From contig NZ_CP098805.1 in assembly GCF_023821985.2 (NCBI RefSeq), forward strand, positions 4,646,501 through 4,710,500: DNA of 64,000 bases, written 5' to 3'. Numbering within the stretch: the stretch's first letter is position 1; every line of letters starts with the position of its first letter. The translations under genes and the position numbers were made by a program. This DNA is from Dyadobacter chenhuakuii. GTDB taxonomy: Bacteria; Bacteroidota; Bacteroidia; Cytophagales; Spirosomataceae. Below the pieces are notes generated by a model. The model was given only the letters and a program-made list of their open reading frames with translations. It did not search any database and was not told the DNA's origin. Shown piece after piece: positions 27,101-34,818 of the stretch.

Positions 27101-27513
27101 TTGAGCAAAAGGATCCTTTGTTGATTTACAAATTTGAGTCGGTTGAGCTTTTCAAACGCTTCCTGAGCAAGGTTAACTTTGATATGATCTCCTTCCTGAT
27201 GAAGGCGGATATTCCTCAGGAAGAGGCGGTTCCGGCTACTGCGGTGCAGCAAACCGTGCGTCGCCCTGCGCCAGCGCCTGAGTTGCATACCAACCGTGAG
27301 GAGGATTTTGACCTGGACATGGACGGCGGCCCGAACGAGTACGCCCGTAATATGGAGTCAACCACAAAGGCACAGCCTGTTCGCACCATTAAAATCGCTG
27401 ACCGGAACCAGAAAGTATCTGTCCAGTATCGCGATGGCCGGATTTTGCGTGATGTGAAATTCAAAAAAGTGGAGCAGGAAGTGAAGAACGGAGATTGCGT
27501 TGTGATCGAATAA
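24166..27513 (+). CDS. secA: Preprotein translocase ATPase SecA
   Basis: ATP-driven motor pushing unfolded preproteins through SecYEG. The product is 1,115 aa against about 900 in E. coli; the excess is insertions typical of Bacteroidota SecA, notably around residues 320-440. Seen: Walker A GEGKTL, TVNDYLAKRDAEW, DEVDSVLIDDARTPLIISG (DEAD-like box), AGMTGTAETEAGEFWEIY, NMAGRGTDIKL, and RQLRGRSGRQGDPGSSQFF. The C-terminus lacks the zinc-binding CxCx8CH/C motif that contacts SecB in Proteobacteria. A terminator follows. SecDF (43 kb) and FtsY (58 kb) serve the same export route. Confidence 0.98.
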   Translation: MFKIFSKLFGTKSERDLKELTPYVDKVNAEYALLASLTNDDLRAKSEGLKQHIADNLKSIDDQIAALRQQAADEPNVDSKEAIFKKIDALDLDRNKELEKILLDILPKAFAIVKETARRFKENEKLEVTASFFDREVATKKSHVTIEGDKAYWNTTWDVIGQPIKWNMLHYDVQLIGGVVLHQGKISEMATGEGKTLVATLPAFLNALAGNGVHIVTVNDYLAKRDAEWNAPLFEFHGMSVDCIDRHQPNTIARRNAYKASLTYGTNNEFGFDYLRDNMSRTPEELVQRKHHFAMVDEVDSVLIDDARTPLIISGPVPRGDEQEYLELKPRVSRIVEAQKKLAMDFLTDARKKIAAGDKKEGALSLFRAHRGMPKYKPLIKYLSESGIKALMQESESIYLAENQKLMPQADEPLYFTIDERHNSIELTEKGIDFLTGESEETNFFILPDIAVDLDAIEKDASLNEQERIIRKEALIRDYSVKTARIHTVNQLLKAFTLFEKDVEYVIMDGKVKIVDEQTGRIMDGRRYSDGLHQAIEAKENVRVEDATQTYATVTLQNYFRMYHKLAGMTGTAETEAGEFWEIYKLDVVSIPTNVNAVRKDHEDKVYRSVREKYNAVTDEIVELVEAGRPVLVGTTSVENSEIISRMLTLRKIQHQVLNAKQHQREAEVVTEAGKPGTVTIATNMAGRGTDIKLTPESKKAGGLAIIGTERHESRRVDRQLRGRSGRQGDPGSSQFFVSLEDNLMRLFGSDRMAKVMDRMGLEEGEVIQSGMITKSIERAQKKVEENNFGMRKRLLEYDDVMNYQRDAIYTRRRNALFGERLAVDIANTLYDVCDELVGSATSYAELELAVITTLGMELPYGESEYGSMRPADRSQKLYEAAEKQYQEKNASIATKALPVLSSIYAERGATISEIMIPFSDGIRQTGVVVGLKKAIENEGREITTEMEKAIVLSLIDQEWKEHLREMDDLKQSVQNAVFEQKDPLLIYKFESVELFKRFLSKVNFDMISFLMKADIPQEEAVPATAVQQTVRRPAPAPELHTNREEDFDLDMDGGPNEYARNMESTTKAQPVRTIKIADRNQKVSVQYRDGRILRDVKFKKVEQEVKNGDCVVIE

Positions 27514-27540
27514 TCATTCATAAAGCATTAATAAATTGTA

Positions 27541-27576
27541 AAGCCCTGCCCTTCTGAATGGATTGGCAGGGCTTTT
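27541..27576 (+). terminator. Rho-independent terminator of secA
   Basis: A 10-bp perfect stem AAGCCCTGCC/GGCAGGGCTT with a 14-base loop, followed by TT, starting 28 bp after the secA stop. Confidence 0.85.
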
Positions 27577-27647
27577 GATGGAAAGGAAATCAGTATTTAT
27601 ACGATATTTGTATTTTACAGCAAGTCATTAACGAAACATAACCCTGC

Positions 27648-28307
27648 ATGAGACTGCACAAAGAAGGTTACACCATCATGGCCATTACAGCCATTATATT
27701 GATACTGATAAACTTAGGCATATATTATCTGCTGCCTGACGGTTATTGGATTCCAAGATTGGTGTTGATTGGCAGTGTGATCGTATTCTTTCTCGTAGTT
27801 CAGTTTTTCCGCGTTCCAAAGCGTGTGGTGTATAAAAGTGACAGACAAATCGTCGCGCCCTGCGATGGAAAAGTTGTGGTAATTGAAGAAGTGGTTGAGA
27901 GTGAGTATTTTAAAGGTCCAAGGAGACAAATCAGCATTTTCATGTCTCCACTTAATGTGCATATCAACTGGAACCCGATCAGCGGGGTCATCCAGTATTT
28001 TAAATATCATCCCGGATTATATCTTGTTGCGTGGCACCCAAAATCCAGCACAGATAACGAGCGCACAACCGTTGTTATCAAGACCATTGAAGGCATCGAA
28101 ATCCTTTTCCGCCAGATTGCAGGTGCGGCAGCGCGTCGTATACGCTGGTATGTGAAGGAAGGCGACCAGGTGGAGCAGAGCACGGAAATGGGCTTTATCA
28201 AATTTGGCTCACGCGTGGACATTTACCTGCCGCTGGATGCGGAAGTAAAGGTTAATCTGCAAGATAAAACTGTGGGAAGCGTAACCGTGCTGGCGGAATT
28301 AAAATAA
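27648..28307 (+). CDS. psd: Phosphatidylserine decarboxylase, short form
   Basis: Makes phosphatidylethanolamine from phosphatidylserine at the inner membrane. 219 aa, the short archaeal/Bacteroidota type. Two N-terminal hydrophobic segments (about residues 10-30 and 36-52) are followed by APCDGKVV, the central FMSPLNVHINW with its conserved His, and the C-terminal self-cleavage motif MGFIKFGSRVDIYLP: Gly-Ser there yields the pyruvoyl group, with FGS instead of LGS. The last nine bases overlap the end of the convergent rhomboid gene. The phosphatidylserine synthase gene is not here. Confidence 0.94.
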   Translation: MRLHKEGYTIMAITAIILILINLGIYYLLPDGYWIPRLVLIGSVIVFFLVVQFFRVPKRVVYKSDRQIVAPCDGKVVVIEEVVESEYFKGPRRQISIFMSPLNVHINWNPISGVIQYFKYHPGLYLVAWHPKSSTDNERTTVVIKTIEGIEILFRQIAGAAARRIRWYVKEGDQVEQSTEMGFIKFGSRVDIYLPLDAEVKVNLQDKTVGSVTVLAELK

Positions 28308-28919
28308 ACGCCAGCTCAAAATCTGCTGTAAAAATCCGGGAACCGCGCTGGGATAAACTACGGCCATAAACACAAATCCGAAGATCGCGCCGACCATGTG
28401 CGCGCTGTGGTTCACATAACTCGTTCCGCGCTTGGATTCGTAAAATGAATATCCCAAAAAGAGCAATCCAAAGATAAATCCGGGCATACAGATAAAGAAA
28501 TACAAACAAACCTGCATCAAAGGCGAATAAAGGATTGCGGCAAAAAGCACGGCTGAAACACCGCCGGACGCACCCAGCGAATTGTATTTGGAATTATTCC
28601 GGTGTTTCAGGAATGTCGGAATGTCTGAAACAATGATGCCGACAATGTAAAGGAACAGGAAATAAATGGTGCCGCTCGGCCCAAAGAGCATAGCAAAAAG
28701 CCTTTCAATTCCTTCTCCTACAAACCACAAACTGAGCATATTAAAGATCAAATGCCCAAAATCCGCATGAACAAAACCGGATGTTACGAAACGGTAATAT
28801 TCGTTGCGCTGCGTGACTTTATAAGGATTAAGGATCAGTTTGTCCATTAAACTGTAATTGTTTAATGCATAATAGCTGATTCCGGATGTAATAATGACGA
28901 GTATGAGGGTTATGGACAT
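28299..28919 (-). CDS. Rhomboid family intramembrane serine protease
   Basis: 206 aa with about six transmembrane helices; cleaves membrane proteins within the bilayer. The catalytic Ser is in GASGGVSAVL near residue 122 and the His in VNHSAHMVGAIFGFVF near 175. The HADFGHLIFNML segment in helix 2 is also characteristic. It converges on psd with a 9-bp overlap and begins 27 bp after the polyprenyl synthase gene on the same strand, so those two may be co-transcribed. Substrates are unknown. Confidence 0.92.
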   Translation of the reverse strand: MSITLILVIITSGISYYALNNYSLMDKLILNPYKVTQRNEYYRFVTSGFVHADFGHLIFNMLSLWFVGEGIERLFAMLFGPSGTIYFLFLYIVGIIVSDIPTFLKHRNNSKYNSLGASGGVSAVLFAAILYSPLMQVCLYFFICMPGFIFGLLFLGYSFYESKRGTSYVNHSAHMVGAIFGFVFMAVVYPSAVPGFLQQILSWRLF

Positions 28920-28946
28920 GTTCGGTGTTGAATGTTTGAATAACTG

Positions 28947-29921
28947 TTACTTTTCGCGCTCAACCAGTTGCTCGGCAAATTGCAGCAATGGTTGCTTTCT
29001 TGCTTCATCAATTTTAAGTGCGTGCAGGCTGGAAAGCCCTTTGGAAAAATACTCCTGGATTTTTTGTTCCGTGAATGCACGGATGCCCAGCTTTTCGTAA
29101 ATGGCTGTAACGCCCGCCACTTTTTCCTGCTTATCGAAATCGGCCAGACCGATCCATTTATCCAGTTCGGCTTTTGATTCCTGATCCGCTTTGGACAATG
29201 CTTCAATCAGCAGGAATGTCTTTTTGTTTGAAATAATATCACCGCCTACCTGCTTTCCAAATTTATCGGGATCGCCATAAACATCCAGGAGATCGTCTTT
29301 TAATTGAAAACCAATCCCCATATTTTCCCCTGCTGAATAAAGCAACTGAATGGATTCTTCATCAGCACCGCCGATAATCCCGCCAAGTTCCAATGCAAAA
29401 CCGAGCAAAACCGAAGTTTTCAGGCGGATCATGCCCAGATATTCTTCTTCGGTAACGTCCCAGCGGGTTTCAAAATTCATATCCAGCTGTTGCCCTTCAC
29501 AAACTTCGGCAGCCGTTTTATTGAATCTTTCCAAAACACGGCGCAGCTTTTCGGCAGGAATGTCCAGCAGCAGATCATAGGCCTTTATTAACATCACATC
29601 CCCGGACAAAATCGCCGTGTTCGCATTCCATTTTTCGTGAACCGTCGGCTTTCCCCTTCGTAGCGGCGCCTGGTCCATAATGTCATCGTGCATCAATGTG
29701 AAATTGTGAAAAACCTCCACGGCCATAGCCGGTTTCACAGCATTATCCCATTGATCAGAATATATTGAAGCGGCAAGTAATGTCAGCAAAGGGCGGAAAC
29801 GCTTGCCGCCGAGCGACATAATGTAGCGGATCGGCTCATAAAGCTCAGCGGGATGAGCGCCGTAGGATTGTTTTTCAAACTCAATTTGCAGCGTCTGCAG
29901 TAATTGTTCGGGTTTAATCAT
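28947..29921 (-). CDS. Polyprenyl diphosphate synthase
   Basis: Trans-type prenyltransferase elongating allylic diphosphates with IPP (quinone or carotenoid precursors). 324 aa. The first Asp-rich motif is LMHDDIMD near residue 80, preceded by GGKRFRPLL; the second is QLKDDLLDVYGD near 210. A Phe five residues before the first Asp-rich motif can limit chain length, so a geranylgeranyl-type product is possible; this is inference. The start is ATG 29921 (MIKPEQLLQ). A longer frame upstream would run over the divergent aminotransferase promoter and is rejected. Confidence 0.92.
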   Translation of the reverse strand: MIKPEQLLQTLQIEFEKQSYGAHPAELYEPIRYIMSLGGKRFRPLLTLLAASIYSDQWDNAVKPAMAVEVFHNFTLMHDDIMDQAPLRRGKPTVHEKWNANTAILSGDVMLIKAYDLLLDIPAEKLRRVLERFNKTAAEVCEGQQLDMNFETRWDVTEEEYLGMIRLKTSVLLGFALELGGIIGGADEESIQLLYSAGENMGIGFQLKDDLLDVYGDPDKFGKQVGGDIISNKKTFLLIEALSKADQESKAELDKWIGLADFDKQEKVAGVTAIYEKLGIRAFTEQKIQEYFSKGLSSLHALKIDEARKQPLLQFAEQLVEREK

Positions 29922-30016
29922 TCGCAGGGTAAAAAAAGTCCGTTCAGATAAACCTGACGGGTAAAATAGTAACGTCGTGATTTGATCAGATATGTATGCA
30001 AAGTAGGGAAAATTAA

Positions 30017-30024
30017 TAACTTTG
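30017..30024 (+). promoter_or_regulatory. Promoter -7 box of the class IV aminotransferase gene
   Basis: TAACTTTG fully matches TAnnTTTG and lies 34 bp before the ATG, predicting a leader near 27 bases. No -33 TTG is seen at the right distance. Confidence 0.4.
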
Positions 30025-30057
30025 AGATTCCGCCCATCATATATTAATTCACCCCGC

Positions 30058-30888
30058 ATGCCTTTTCACCAATATTTCAACGGAGAAATCCTTCCTATTG
30101 ACAGCCCGGTTTTCAAGACCCATGACCTTGGCTTACTCCGCGGTTTTGGCCTTTTTGACTATTTCAGGACTTATAATGGCGTGCCGTTCCGCTGGGATGA
30201 TTACTGGCAGCGGTTTGAAAATTCGGCGCGTTTGCTGAAACTGACATTGCCCGTAACGCAGCAGGAAACCGCAAAAGTGCTGGCCGATCTGCATGCTATG
30301 TCAGGTGAACAAGAAGTTGCTTTCCGTTTTGTATTAACCGGCGGCTATGCACCGGACAGCGTTAATGTTGTTGAGCCTAATTTTCTGATCCGGACTGAGG
30401 CTTTGCCCCAGGACAATCCAGCAGGCCGTTTGAAAGGGATTAAAGTCTTGCCTTATGACTATGTACGTGATCTGCCGGAAGTGAAAACGACGAATTACGT
30501 GCATATGGTGCTGATGGCCGACGAACTGCGACGCCAGCAAGCAGCCGATTTGCTTTTCCACAAAGAAGGGGAGATTAGCGAGCTGACGCGAAGCAACATC
30601 TTCATTTTTCAGGGAGATAAGCTTATTACTTCGGACCGCAACATTCTCAAAGGCATTACCCGAAAAGTGGTTATGGAGCTTGCCAAGCCTCATTTTAAAG
30701 TGGAGGTGCGGCCGGTAATGTATAAAGAGGTCATTATGGCTGACGAGGTGTTTACGACCAGCACTACCAAGTGGGTGATGCCCGTGGTGCAGATCGGCGA
30801 CTTGCCGGTGGGCAATGGTGAGGCCGGAAAACGGACGCTTTTCTTGCAGCAGTTGTTTGAAAAGCTGGTCGCCAGTTGGGGCAAATAA
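30058..30888 (+). CDS. Class IV aminotransferase (PLP)
   Basis: 276 aa, fold-type IV PLP enzyme; relatives include branched-chain and D-alanine aminotransferases and aminodeoxychorismate lyase. The PLP Lys lies in VKTTNYVHMVLMADELR near residue 146 and the conserved Glu in ISELTRSNIFIF near 178; a phosphate-binding TSDRNILKGITRK segment follows near 200. The N-terminus HDLGLLRGFGLFDYFRTYNG is typical of the family. ATG 30058 is chosen over a TTG 36 bp upstream that overlaps the -7 box. folK at 37 kb is a folate gene, so lyase activity is possible, but motifs alone do not decide the substrate. Confidence 0.9.
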   Translation: MPFHQYFNGEILPIDSPVFKTHDLGLLRGFGLFDYFRTYNGVPFRWDDYWQRFENSARLLKLTLPVTQQETAKVLADLHAMSGEQEVAFRFVLTGGYAPDSVNVVEPNFLIRTEALPQDNPAGRLKGIKVLPYDYVRDLPEVKTTNYVHMVLMADELRRQQAADLLFHKEGEISELTRSNIFIFQGDKLITSDRNILKGITRKVVMELAKPHFKVEVRPVMYKEVIMADEVFTTSTTKWVMPVVQIGDLPVGNGEAGKRTLFLQQLFEKLVASWGK

Positions 30889-30919
30889 AAAAAGTGGCGA
30901 GCCGGTTGGCTGCCACTTT
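30887..30919 (-). terminator. Terminator of the repeat lipoprotein gene
   Basis: The stem AAAGTGGC/GCCACTTT encloses a second small stem AGCC/GGCT. On the minus strand it is followed by seven T. It may also weakly stop the aminotransferase transcript from the other side. Confidence 0.75.
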
Positions 30920-30943
30920 CCGATTCTCGTAATAAGCTAAAAT

Positions 30944-31804
30944 TTATTTAGGTGCATTTGGTGAATCCTTGTTTACGATCGGCCATACGCCAGGTCTTGG
31001 AACGCTTACGCCCTTGGTCATGCCTCTTTTCATCTCATCCGGCCCAAAATAGTATAGCGGCCAGCCTTTATAGGTAAGTTGTTTTTTGCCAAAAACATCA
31101 ATGGTCGCGAACGTTGTTTTGTCGAGATTGGAAGGAAGTCCTTTTACTTCGCTCACTTCGTAAATCGGCCATGTTCCATCTTTCTGCGGATCATTGGTTG
31201 TCCAGTTGTTAATGCCAGACGAATCGCGGGCGAATGCATACAATGTTCTGCCCATGCCGTCTACAAAAAACTGCGTTTCTCCAGTTCCTTCCGTCAAATC
31301 AGGTTTGTAGGATTTTCCATCGTTCCCCACAAGCTGCGCATTGGCCAGCATAATCGTGTAATCCGTCTTGGCGACAAACCAGATTCCACCTACATTCTCA
31401 CCTTTCGTTTCACCGGCAGCTGCATCATTTGCGAAATAATACAGCGGCCATCCTTTATAAGTGGTTTGAGGTTTGCCGTCAGCACGGGTAATGTTGGCAA
31501 AATCACCGGCCGTAAGGTCGCCATCAATTTTAAGCTTAGAGAGATCGCTTACAGCGAAAACAGGCCAGTTCGACTCGCAGTTGCCTGAGCAATTGGAATT
31601 TCCGTTAGCGTCTTTGGAAAAGAAATAGAGCGTTTTGCCGTCCTTATCGGTCAAAATCCTTCCTAATGTGGCATTGTCTTTGAGCTGAATGTCATTGGCG
31701 ACAGGCGTAGGATCTGTTTCCGGGTCGTCATCCGAGCAGGATATGGCAATGGACATGATCAGGCCCAGGAGAAAAAGCATGCGGGTGAATTGAAATAATT
31801 TCAT
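30944..31804 (-). CDS. Lipoprotein with Lipoprotein_15-type secreted repeats
   Basis: 286 aa. The signal peptide ends SIAIS-C23 followed by SDDD, a Bacteroidota signal that sends lipoproteins to the cell surface. The mature protein holds two copies of a paired repeat: LGRILTDKDGKTLYFFSKD ... TYKGWPLYYFANDAAAG and FFVDGMGRTLYAFARD ... TYKGWPLYYFGPDEM. These match the secreted repeat of unknown function (Lipoprotein_15, COG4315). The first copy has a CSGNC pair and Trp, Tyr and His-poor aromatic clusters; a redox or metal role has been suggested for some family members but is not shown here. Monocistronic by flanking hairpins. Confidence 0.88.
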   Translation of the reverse strand: MKLFQFTRMLFLLGLIMSIAISCSDDDPETDPTPVANDIQLKDNATLGRILTDKDGKTLYFFSKDANGNSNCSGNCESNWPVFAVSDLSKLKIDGDLTAGDFANITRADGKPQTTYKGWPLYYFANDAAAGETKGENVGGIWFVAKTDYTIMLANAQLVGNDGKSYKPDLTEGTGETQFFVDGMGRTLYAFARDSSGINNWTTNDPQKDGTWPIYEVSEVKGLPSNLDKTTFATIDVFGKKQLTYKGWPLYYFGPDEMKRGMTKGVSVPRPGVWPIVNKDSPNAPK

Positions 31805-31879
31805 GGGTTCAATTTTTTATTGTTAGAGATGAATTGGATTGTCGTGAATACGAGCAAAGCCATCCGAAGGTTGCGCAAC

Positions 31880-31909
31880 AAAAAAAGCATAACCAATGGC
31901 TATGCTTTT
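31880..31909 (-). terminator. Rho-independent terminator of thiL
   Basis: On the minus strand AAAAGCATAGCC pairs with GGTTATGCTTTT (one mismatch, 3-base loop) and runs into a T-run; it lies just after the thiL stop. Confidence 0.85.
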
Positions 31910-31931
31910 CTAAGTGAATGCGAATCGTTTT

Positions 31932-32951
31932 TCAGCTCCAACCCTGCGCCGTGATCGGCACCCGGCCGTCTCCTTTGGTATGGAGCACTATTTCTTCCTT
32001 ATCTCCCGTCATGTAGCCTATAAAGCTGATTTTAGGATTGTTTTTAATCAAATCATAAGATGCCTGTGAAACCGTAAAAAGCAGTTCATAGTCCTCACCA
32101 CCGTTCATGGCCGCCGTGATCGGGCCAATGTTCAGTTCTGAGGCAGCCAGGTAAGTTTGCTCGTCAATTGGAATTCTTTCTTCAAAAACCACCGCACCTA
32201 CGCCCGATTGGGCACACAAATGCAGCAAATCAGAAGCCAATCCATCCGACACATCGATCATGGAAGTGGGCAGCACACCTGCTTCTGCAAGCTCGTATAT
32301 GACGTCCATACGTGCTTCCGGCCGAAGCTGGCGCTGGATTACATAATCTTTTCCTTCCAGTTCCGGCTGCATATCAGGATTGGCAAGGAAAACCTGTTTT
32401 TCCCTTTCCAGCAATTGCAAACCCAGGTAAGCGCCGCCCAGATCGCCCGTAACACACAGCAGATCATTGGCTTTTGCCGTGTTTCTGTAAGTAATTTTAT
32501 CCTTTTTAACCTTCCCAAAAACACTTACGGAAATCAAAAGCCCCGATCTTGAAGACGAAGTGTCGCCGCCAACCAGGTCTACATTAAAATCCACACAAGC
32601 CGCTTTCATGCCGGCATATAATTCATCAATCGCTTCCAATGAAAACCGGTTGCTTAATGCCAGATTCACAGTGACTTGCCTCGGAATGCCGTTCATCGCC
32701 GCAATGTCCGACACATTCACCGAGATGGCTTTGTAACCCAAATGTTTCAAAGGGAAAAAGGTAAGGTCGAAATGCACGCCTTCCAGCAGCATATCCGTTG
32801 ATAGCAAGCCAAATTCCTCACCCGTATCAATCACCGCTGCATCGTCGCCAATTCCCCTTATCGTATCCGGTAATGTTGTTTTTATTCCGCTGTTTATTCT
32901 TTTTATAAGCCCGAATTCCCCCAGGCTGCTTATTTCCGTTCTTGTTTCCAT
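31932..32951 (-). CDS. thiL: Thiamine-monophosphate kinase
   Basis: Phosphorylates thiamine monophosphate to thiamine diphosphate, the active cofactor. 339 aa, normal length. Seen: LGEFGLIKRI near the start, GIGDDAAVI near residue 35 (Mg-ATP binding), LLSTDMLLEGVHFDL, NVSDIAAMNG, LVGGDTSSS, and SMIDVSDGLASDLLHL near 222, then NGGEDYELLFTV. ATG 32951 is clear. A perfect -7 box TAATTTTG ends only four bases before the ATG, so the message may be nearly leaderless. No other thiamine gene or TPP riboswitch is seen nearby. Confidence 0.96.
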   Translation of the reverse strand: METRTEISSLGEFGLIKRINSGIKTTLPDTIRGIGDDAAVIDTGEEFGLLSTDMLLEGVHFDLTFFPLKHLGYKAISVNVSDIAAMNGIPRQVTVNLALSNRFSLEAIDELYAGMKAACVDFNVDLVGGDTSSSRSGLLISVSVFGKVKKDKITYRNTAKANDLLCVTGDLGGAYLGLQLLEREKQVFLANPDMQPELEGKDYVIQRQLRPEARMDVIYELAEAGVLPTSMIDVSDGLASDLLHLCAQSGVGAVVFEERIPIDEQTYLAASELNIGPITAAMNGGEDYELLFTVSQASYDLIKNNPKISFIGYMTGDKEEIVLHTKGDGRVPITAQGWS

Positions 32952-32955
32952 GGTG

Positions 32956-32963
32956 CAAAATTA
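32956..32963 (-). promoter_or_regulatory. Possible thiL promoter -7 box next to the start codon
   Basis: TAATTTTG on the minus strand matches TAnnTTTG and is followed by CACC and then the ATG. If used, the transcript would start at or within a few bases of the ATG. The expected -33 position falls in the preceding terminator and has no TTG, so support is modest. Confidence 0.35.
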
Positions 32964-32966
32964 GCT

Positions 32967-33004
32967 AAAAAAAGCGAAGCCACTTCCTGTGGGAAATGGC
33001 TTCG
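32967..33004 (-). terminator. Terminator of the small lipocalin-like lipoprotein gene
   Basis: On the minus strand CGAAGCCA-TTTCC pairs with GGAAG-TGGCTTCG (one mismatch) and is followed by seven T. Confidence 0.85.
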
Positions 33005-33053
33005 TGATATTATAGACTATCTCAAAAGCATTGTAATATGCTAATGGAGAGGA

Positions 33054-33509
33054 TTATGGATTGCTTAATGTGTATTCGTTGATCGTTCCGCCGGTTTTAG
33101 GGCTGGATTTCAATCTGGTCAGAATCAATCTGGCGTCGTCCAGGGATGTAATTGTGAATTCAACGGTTCCGCCGCTTCCGGTTGGCTGAGGCGTTAACTC
33201 TCTAAGGATCAGCTTAGAATCGCCGTCCAATTCCCAGGTTCCGCTGAATGTGCTGCCGTCGAACTCCGTATAGGAAACCGTTTTCGTGCCTGATGCGTCA
33301 TTTAATGTCAGTCTGAAAGCCGAATAAGCCGGGACCGCATTGGTTGAGCCTCCTCTGGTGTAGACAACCGTCGGCCCGTGCTTCACAGATTCAGCCGTCC
33401 AGGCTTTGGCAATACGCTCTGATACGGGTTTCACTTTTTTCTTACATCCGGTTGCAATCAGGGTCAGTGCCAGTATTGTACACCAAATTAAAGAGTAACT
33501 TTTTTTCAT
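33054..33509 (-). CDS. Small lipoprotein, lipocalin-like
   Basis: 151 aa. ATG 33509 gives a lipoprotein signal peptide ending IATG-C22 followed by KKK; a start 24 codons upstream would hide it. The mature part (ISERIAKAWTAESVKHG, then strands such as RLTLND, GTWELDGDSKLILRE and TITSLDDARLILTRLK) follows the pattern of the lipocalin-like domain common in Bacteroidota lipoproteins. Basic residues after Cys suggest retention in the periplasm rather than surface export. Ligand and role are unknown. Flanking hairpins make it monocistronic. Confidence 0.75.
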   Translation of the reverse strand: MKKSYSLIWCTILALTLIATGCKKKVKPVSERIAKAWTAESVKHGPTVVYTRGGSTNAVPAYSAFRLTLNDASGTKTVSYTEFDGSTFSGTWELDGDSKLILRELTPQPTGSGGTVEFTITSLDDARLILTRLKSSPKTGGTINEYTLSNP

Positions 33510-33646
33510 ATTTCGTTTTCTTGAATTTCCTAAACAGAACGCCAAGTTCTTACATTTTAGTCTTATTATCAAAATATTCATCCAAGATCATTTTTAATTT
33601 CTAACCGAAAATCCGTAATCACTAAATTGCAGGCTAAACGGCAGTA

Positions 33647-33877
33647 ATGAAAGAATATACAAAAGCGCAGCTTGCGCTCAGAAACGGGCAGGATAAGGAG
33701 GAAATCTGGTGCGCATACAAAGGCATAATCTATGATGTAACCGCATCGCGACTCTGGCGAAACGGGCATCATTATGAGCATTGGGCAGGCCAGGATCTTA
33801 CCAAGGAACTGGGCGACGCGCCACATTCGGAAAAGGTTTTTAAGCGCTTCAATGCCATCGGAAAATTACAGTCCTGA
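33647..33877 (+). CDS. Cytochrome b5-like heme-binding protein
   Basis: 76 aa, a single small soluble cytochrome b5-like heme/steroid-binding domain. Seen: EYTKAQLALRNGQD, IWCAYKGIIYDVTAS (typical start of the fold), and HHYEHWAGQDLTKELGDAPHSEKVF, where the two His around the WAGQDLT segment are candidate ligands. No signal peptide or membrane anchor. GlcNAc kinase follows 54 bp downstream on the same strand, but no functional link is evident. The physiological partner is unknown. Confidence 0.85.
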   Translation: MKEYTKAQLALRNGQDKEEIWCAYKGIIYDVTASRLWRNGHHYEHWAGQDLTKELGDAPHSEKVFKRFNAIGKLQS

Positions 33878-33931
33878 AAAGCCAGCCCATCCAGACGACA
33901 TTATCATTACAGCTGAACGCCAGACACATTT

Positions 33932-34777
33932 ATGCAGCAAACCTATTTAATAGCGGATAGCGGATCTACGAAAACCGACTGGGTCATAAAAGGTCCGGAA
34001 GGGGAACATTCGTTTCAGTCCGCCGGCATCAATCCATTTTATCAGACTGCGGAGGAAATTATTCCGGTTCTTGAAAGGGAAGTCGTTCCTAATCTGATCG
34101 GGACGATCGATAAAATATACTTTTTCGGAGCTGGCTGTGCCGATCAAAAGACAAGTAAGCCCGTTTTTGATGCATTAAGCAAATGTGTTTCTTCTGCTGA
34201 CATCATTGAAGTTGCGTCCGATATGCTGGGCGCGGCGCGTGGCTTGTGTGGGCATGAGCCGGGTTTGGCGTGTATTTTAGGGACGGGTGCAAACAATGCA
34301 TATTATGATGGCACCAACATTGTTCGTTCCATTGGCTCGCTGGGTTTCTGGCTCGGCGATGAGGGAAGTGGTTCCTATCTGGGAAAAACATTGGTTGTTC
34401 ATTTCCTGCAAAATGAGCTGCCTACCGATTTGCATGCGCATTTTACAACTCAATTTCCGGACCTGAACCGACTTTCGGTTTTGGATAATGCTTACAAAAA
34501 ACCCTATCCTAACCGCTATTTTGCATCGTTTTCAACATTCATTGCAGCGCATAGGGAGCATTTATTCTTGCAGAATATGATCGAAAACGCTTTCACGCTT
34601 TTTGCTGAAAAATACATTTGCAAGCATAGCGAAGCAACAATGGTCCCGGTCCATTTCACCGGTTCTATTGCCTTTTATTATCAGGATATTTTAAAAAATG
34701 TTTTGGAAAAAAAAGGACTAAAACCCGGACGCATTCTGCGCTCGCCGCTGGAAGGACTTTTGCAGTATTATTCCTGA
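33932..34777 (+). CDS. N-acetylglucosamine kinase (BadF/BadG ATPase family)
   Basis: 281 aa, ASKHA-fold sugar kinase. Seen: IADSGSTKTDWVI at residues 7-19 (phosphate 1 loop), the sugar/adenosine motifs AARGLCGHEPGLACILGTGANN and SIGSLGFWLGDEGSGSYLG, and VHFTGSIAFYYQDIL near the end. It fits the Bacteroidota GlcNAc kinase-like group in salvage of amino sugars from peptidoglycan or chitin. With AnmK at 49 kb it points to cell-wall sugar recycling. The exact hexosamine substrate is inferred. Confidence 0.88.
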   Translation: MQQTYLIADSGSTKTDWVIKGPEGEHSFQSAGINPFYQTAEEIIPVLEREVVPNLIGTIDKIYFFGAGCADQKTSKPVFDALSKCVSSADIIEVASDMLGAARGLCGHEPGLACILGTGANNAYYDGTNIVRSIGSLGFWLGDEGSGSYLGKTLVVHFLQNELPTDLHAHFTTQFPDLNRLSVLDNAYKKPYPNRYFASFSTFIAAHREHLFLQNMIENAFTLFAEKYICKHSEATMVPVHFTGSIAFYYQDILKNVLEKKGLKPGRILRSPLEGLLQYYS

Positions 34778-34818
34778 TCTGCTACAATAAAAAAAGCATC
34801 GAACGTTAATCCTGCGCC

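Noticed and set aside
29922..30059. Longer N-terminus for the polyprenyl synthase
   Set aside because: The 46 extra residues are unlike the family and overlap the divergent aminotransferase promoter; ATG 29921 fits alignment expectations.
31079..31588. 169-codon open frame opposite the repeat lipoprotein gene
   Set aside because: The lipoprotein frame has a signal peptide and paired repeats; the antisense frame has neither.
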